This document shows, one piece after another, positions 6,924 through 7,634 of a stretch of DNA of 7,634 nucleotides (positions are counted from its first letter, which is position 1; each line of letters opens with the position of its first letter). Under the pieces are notes generated by a model. That model saw only the letters and a list, made by a program, of their open reading frames with translations. It was not told the origin of the DNA and did no database searches. A program made the position numbers and the translations under genes. The stretch is from Bdellovibrionales bacterium. GTDB lineage: Bacteria; Bdellovibrionota; Bdellovibrionia; Bdellovibrionales; UBA1609. The stretch lies in assembly GCA_020435085.1 (NCBI GenBank), contig JAGRAB010000170.1, positions 1 through 7,634 on the forward strand. The letters run 5' to 3'.

Positions 6924-7418
6924 CTAAAGATCGGCATCCGCAGCCAGCCAGTTATCGAGAGAAAAGCTTTCTGACTCTTGCTGTTTTTTGAGCCGTAGGT
7001 TTTCTTCTTCTAAAACTCGAACCAGCGTTCTTAAGTCTGCAACTTCATCTCTTAGTAATAAAACTTGTTCTTCTTTTTCTTGAAGAATAATGCTGTAGGC
7101 TTTTTTGAGTTCACTTAACATTTCTTGAGCCGCACTCAAGAAGGGACCTCCCGATGGAGGTATGTTTTCCTTTATAACACCACTCTCTTCAGAAAGGTTA
7201 TTGGACCTGGGCTCTTTGCCTTGTGGTGGGGGGGCGACAGAGCCCTGAGGTCTTGAAACCATCTTTTTAGAATGCTCATCTAAAGGAGTGTCTTTAAGAA
7301 GGTATTTTCCTTCTTCAAAGCAATAGATCACCTCATCTGATTTAATACGACGACGTAAGGTTGATATGCTCACCTTATACTTCGTTGAATATTCAGATAA
7401 TGGTAACCAGTTCTTCAC
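6924..7418 (-). CDS. DNA-binding protein: HTH, Pro-rich linker, coiled coil
   Basis: No named family is recognised. I choose the GTG at 7418-7416 because AAAAGGGG lies 5 bases before it. An in-frame TTG at 7442 would add 8 residues but lacks a well-placed ribosome site. Numbered from GTG (164 residues), residues 4-42 (WLPLSEY..., V-S-I-S-T-L-R-R-R-I-K at 16-26, then a Y-L-L strand at 39-41) match a MerR/excisionase-like winged helix-turn-helix, which probably binds DNA. Residues 50-92 are a low-complexity, Pro/Ser/Glu-rich linker with P63-P64-P65. Residues 96-147 form a strong heptad coiled coil (repeated L/V/I with E/K/R), likely for dimerisation. The tail is acidic with Trp157. The layout suggests a dimeric regulator or DNA-organising protein. 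A GGTC/GACC-rich segment just upstream is a possible own operator. It could also be phage-related, but no phage genes are near. Confidence 0.75.
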   Translation of the reverse strand: MKNWLPLSEYSTKYKVSISTLRRRIKSDEVIYCFEEGKYLLKDTPLDEHSKKMVSRPQGSVAPPPQGKEPRSNNLSEESGVIKENIPPSGGPFLSAAQEMLSELKKAYSIILQEKEEQVLLLRDEVADLRTLVRVLEEENLRLKKQQESESFSLDNWLAADADL

Positions 7419-7423
7419 AACAT

Positions 7424-7431
7424 CCCCTTTT
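7424..7431 (-). promoter_or_regulatory. Ribosome binding site favouring the inner GTG start
   Basis: On the minus strand this reads AAAAGGGG, 5 bases before the GTG at 7418. The site falls inside the extended frame that begins at TTG 7442, which argues that the upstream codons are leader and not protein. Confidence 0.55.
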
Positions 7432-7444
7432 TGAATACTCAAAC

Positions 7445-7453
7445 ATTATCATA
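7445..7453 (-). promoter_or_regulatory. Candidate -10 region of the HTH gene
   Basis: On the minus strand the bases read TATGATAAT, containing TATGAT (5/6 to consensus) and GATAAT (5/6). Transcription would start near 7438-7441, at or inside the alternative TTG codon, which fits the inner GTG start. No good -35 hexamer lies 16-18 bases upstream. A perfect TTGACA occurs on this strand at 7496-7491, but it is too far away. Confidence 0.4.
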
Positions 7454-7478
7454 CTCTTTGATCAAGTAAAGAATCTTT

Positions 7479-7603
7479 AGTGGTCAACCTTGTCAAATCG
7501 ACCTCAGTCGGGGCTGAACAGGTCTTTAGACCACTGTGACCACTCGATAAAGGTCCTGACCAACCTGGATTGAATAGGTATTCAACTAGACCTTATGCCT
7601 AGT
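7479..7603. repeat. Cluster of GGTC/GACC half-sites and short inverted repeats
   Basis: Eight GGTC or GACC tetramers start at 7482, 7500, 7521, 7529, 7538, 7552, 7558 and 7589; about one is expected by chance in this length. GACCACT occurs twice in direct repeat with a 9-bp period (7529-7535, 7538-7544) and once inverted (AGTGGTC, 7479-7485). Palindromes include GGTCT-TT-AGACC (7521-7532), GGTC-CT-GACC (7552-7561), TTGAAT-N4-ATTCAA (7570-7585) and ACTAG-N9-CTAGT (7585-7603). The arrangement resembles an operator or iteron array upstream of the HTH gene. The binding protein is unknown. Confidence 0.5.
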
Positions 7604-7634
7604 CACTGTTACTCTCTTTAAATATGAAACTCTC

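Larger units (their letters stand above)
7443..7634. other. Right-end intergenic region, no gene seen
   Basis: No open frame with a ribosome site is present on either strand, and no tRNA-like cloverleaf. Besides the half-site cluster there is TTGATCAA (7458-7465), a palindrome next to the candidate -10 box of the HTH gene. A plus-strand neighbour may start beyond the window. TTGAAT (7570-7575) followed 18 bases later by TATGCC is a very weak candidate promoter for it. Confidence 0.5.

Noticed and set aside
7491..7496. TTGACA on the minus strand as -35 box of the HTH gene
   Set aside because: No TATAAT-like hexamer lies 16-18 bases downstream, and the good -10 candidate at 7445-7453 is more than 35 bases away.
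7521..7561. CRISPR repeats or insertion-sequence ends
   Set aside because: The repeat units are 5-9 bases, far shorter than CRISPR repeats, without regular spacers. There is no transposase and no target-site duplication nearby.
7500..7600. tRNA or other structured RNA gene at the right end
   Set aside because: Several short stems exist, but no T-loop motif (GGTTCRA), no anticodon arm and no CCA-ready acceptor stem could be assembled.

Overview
The window reads as chromosomal core-gene DNA from a Gram-negative bacterium of moderate-to-low GC content. A diderm cell is indicated by a lipoprotein of LpoA-like architecture (signal peptide plus lipobox, TPR repeats, periplasmic-binding fold), a DksA/TraR-family protein and a proteobacterial-style Lon. 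The mixture resembles Bdellovibrionota or former Deltaproteobacteria. That placement is an inference from gene style and is not proven by any marker here.

Plus strand, left to right. The tail of an unidentified gene ends at 48. A class II (zinc-finger-less) J-domain co-chaperone follows at 67-1038, starting at TTG. It overlaps by 4 nt a 679-residue lipoprotein of the penicillin-binding-protein-activator type (1035-3074). After a 69-base gap with a small hairpin and a near-perfect Shine-Dalgarno comes a 124-residue DksA/TraR-family protein (3144-3518) that has lost three of its four zinc cysteines. A 205-base intergenic stretch holds a 7-bp palindromic hairpin and a TATAAT box. A complete ATP-dependent Lon protease (3724-6141) follows, ending at a strong hairpin terminator.

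Minus strand, right half. Two genes point back toward lon. One (6206-6778) encodes a small secreted protein of unknown function with four cysteines and a Gly/Ala-rich C-terminal half. The other (6924-7418, possibly up to 7442) encodes a DNA-binding protein with an N-terminal MerR/excisionase-like helix-turn-helix, a Pro-rich linker and a C-terminal coiled coil. The 192 bases to its right, to the window end, show no gene but carry eight GGTC/GACC tetramers, two tandem 9-bp units and several short inverted repeats, like an operator region.

The left part is coherent as a proteostasis, envelope and stress set: J-protein, PBP activator, DksA-like RNA polymerase modulator, Lon. No mobile element, CRISPR array, tRNA or rRNA was seen. 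No complete novel multi-gene system is evident. The most distinctive items are the cysteine-depleted DksA-like protein and the GGTC/GACC cluster beside the HTH-coiled-coil gene.
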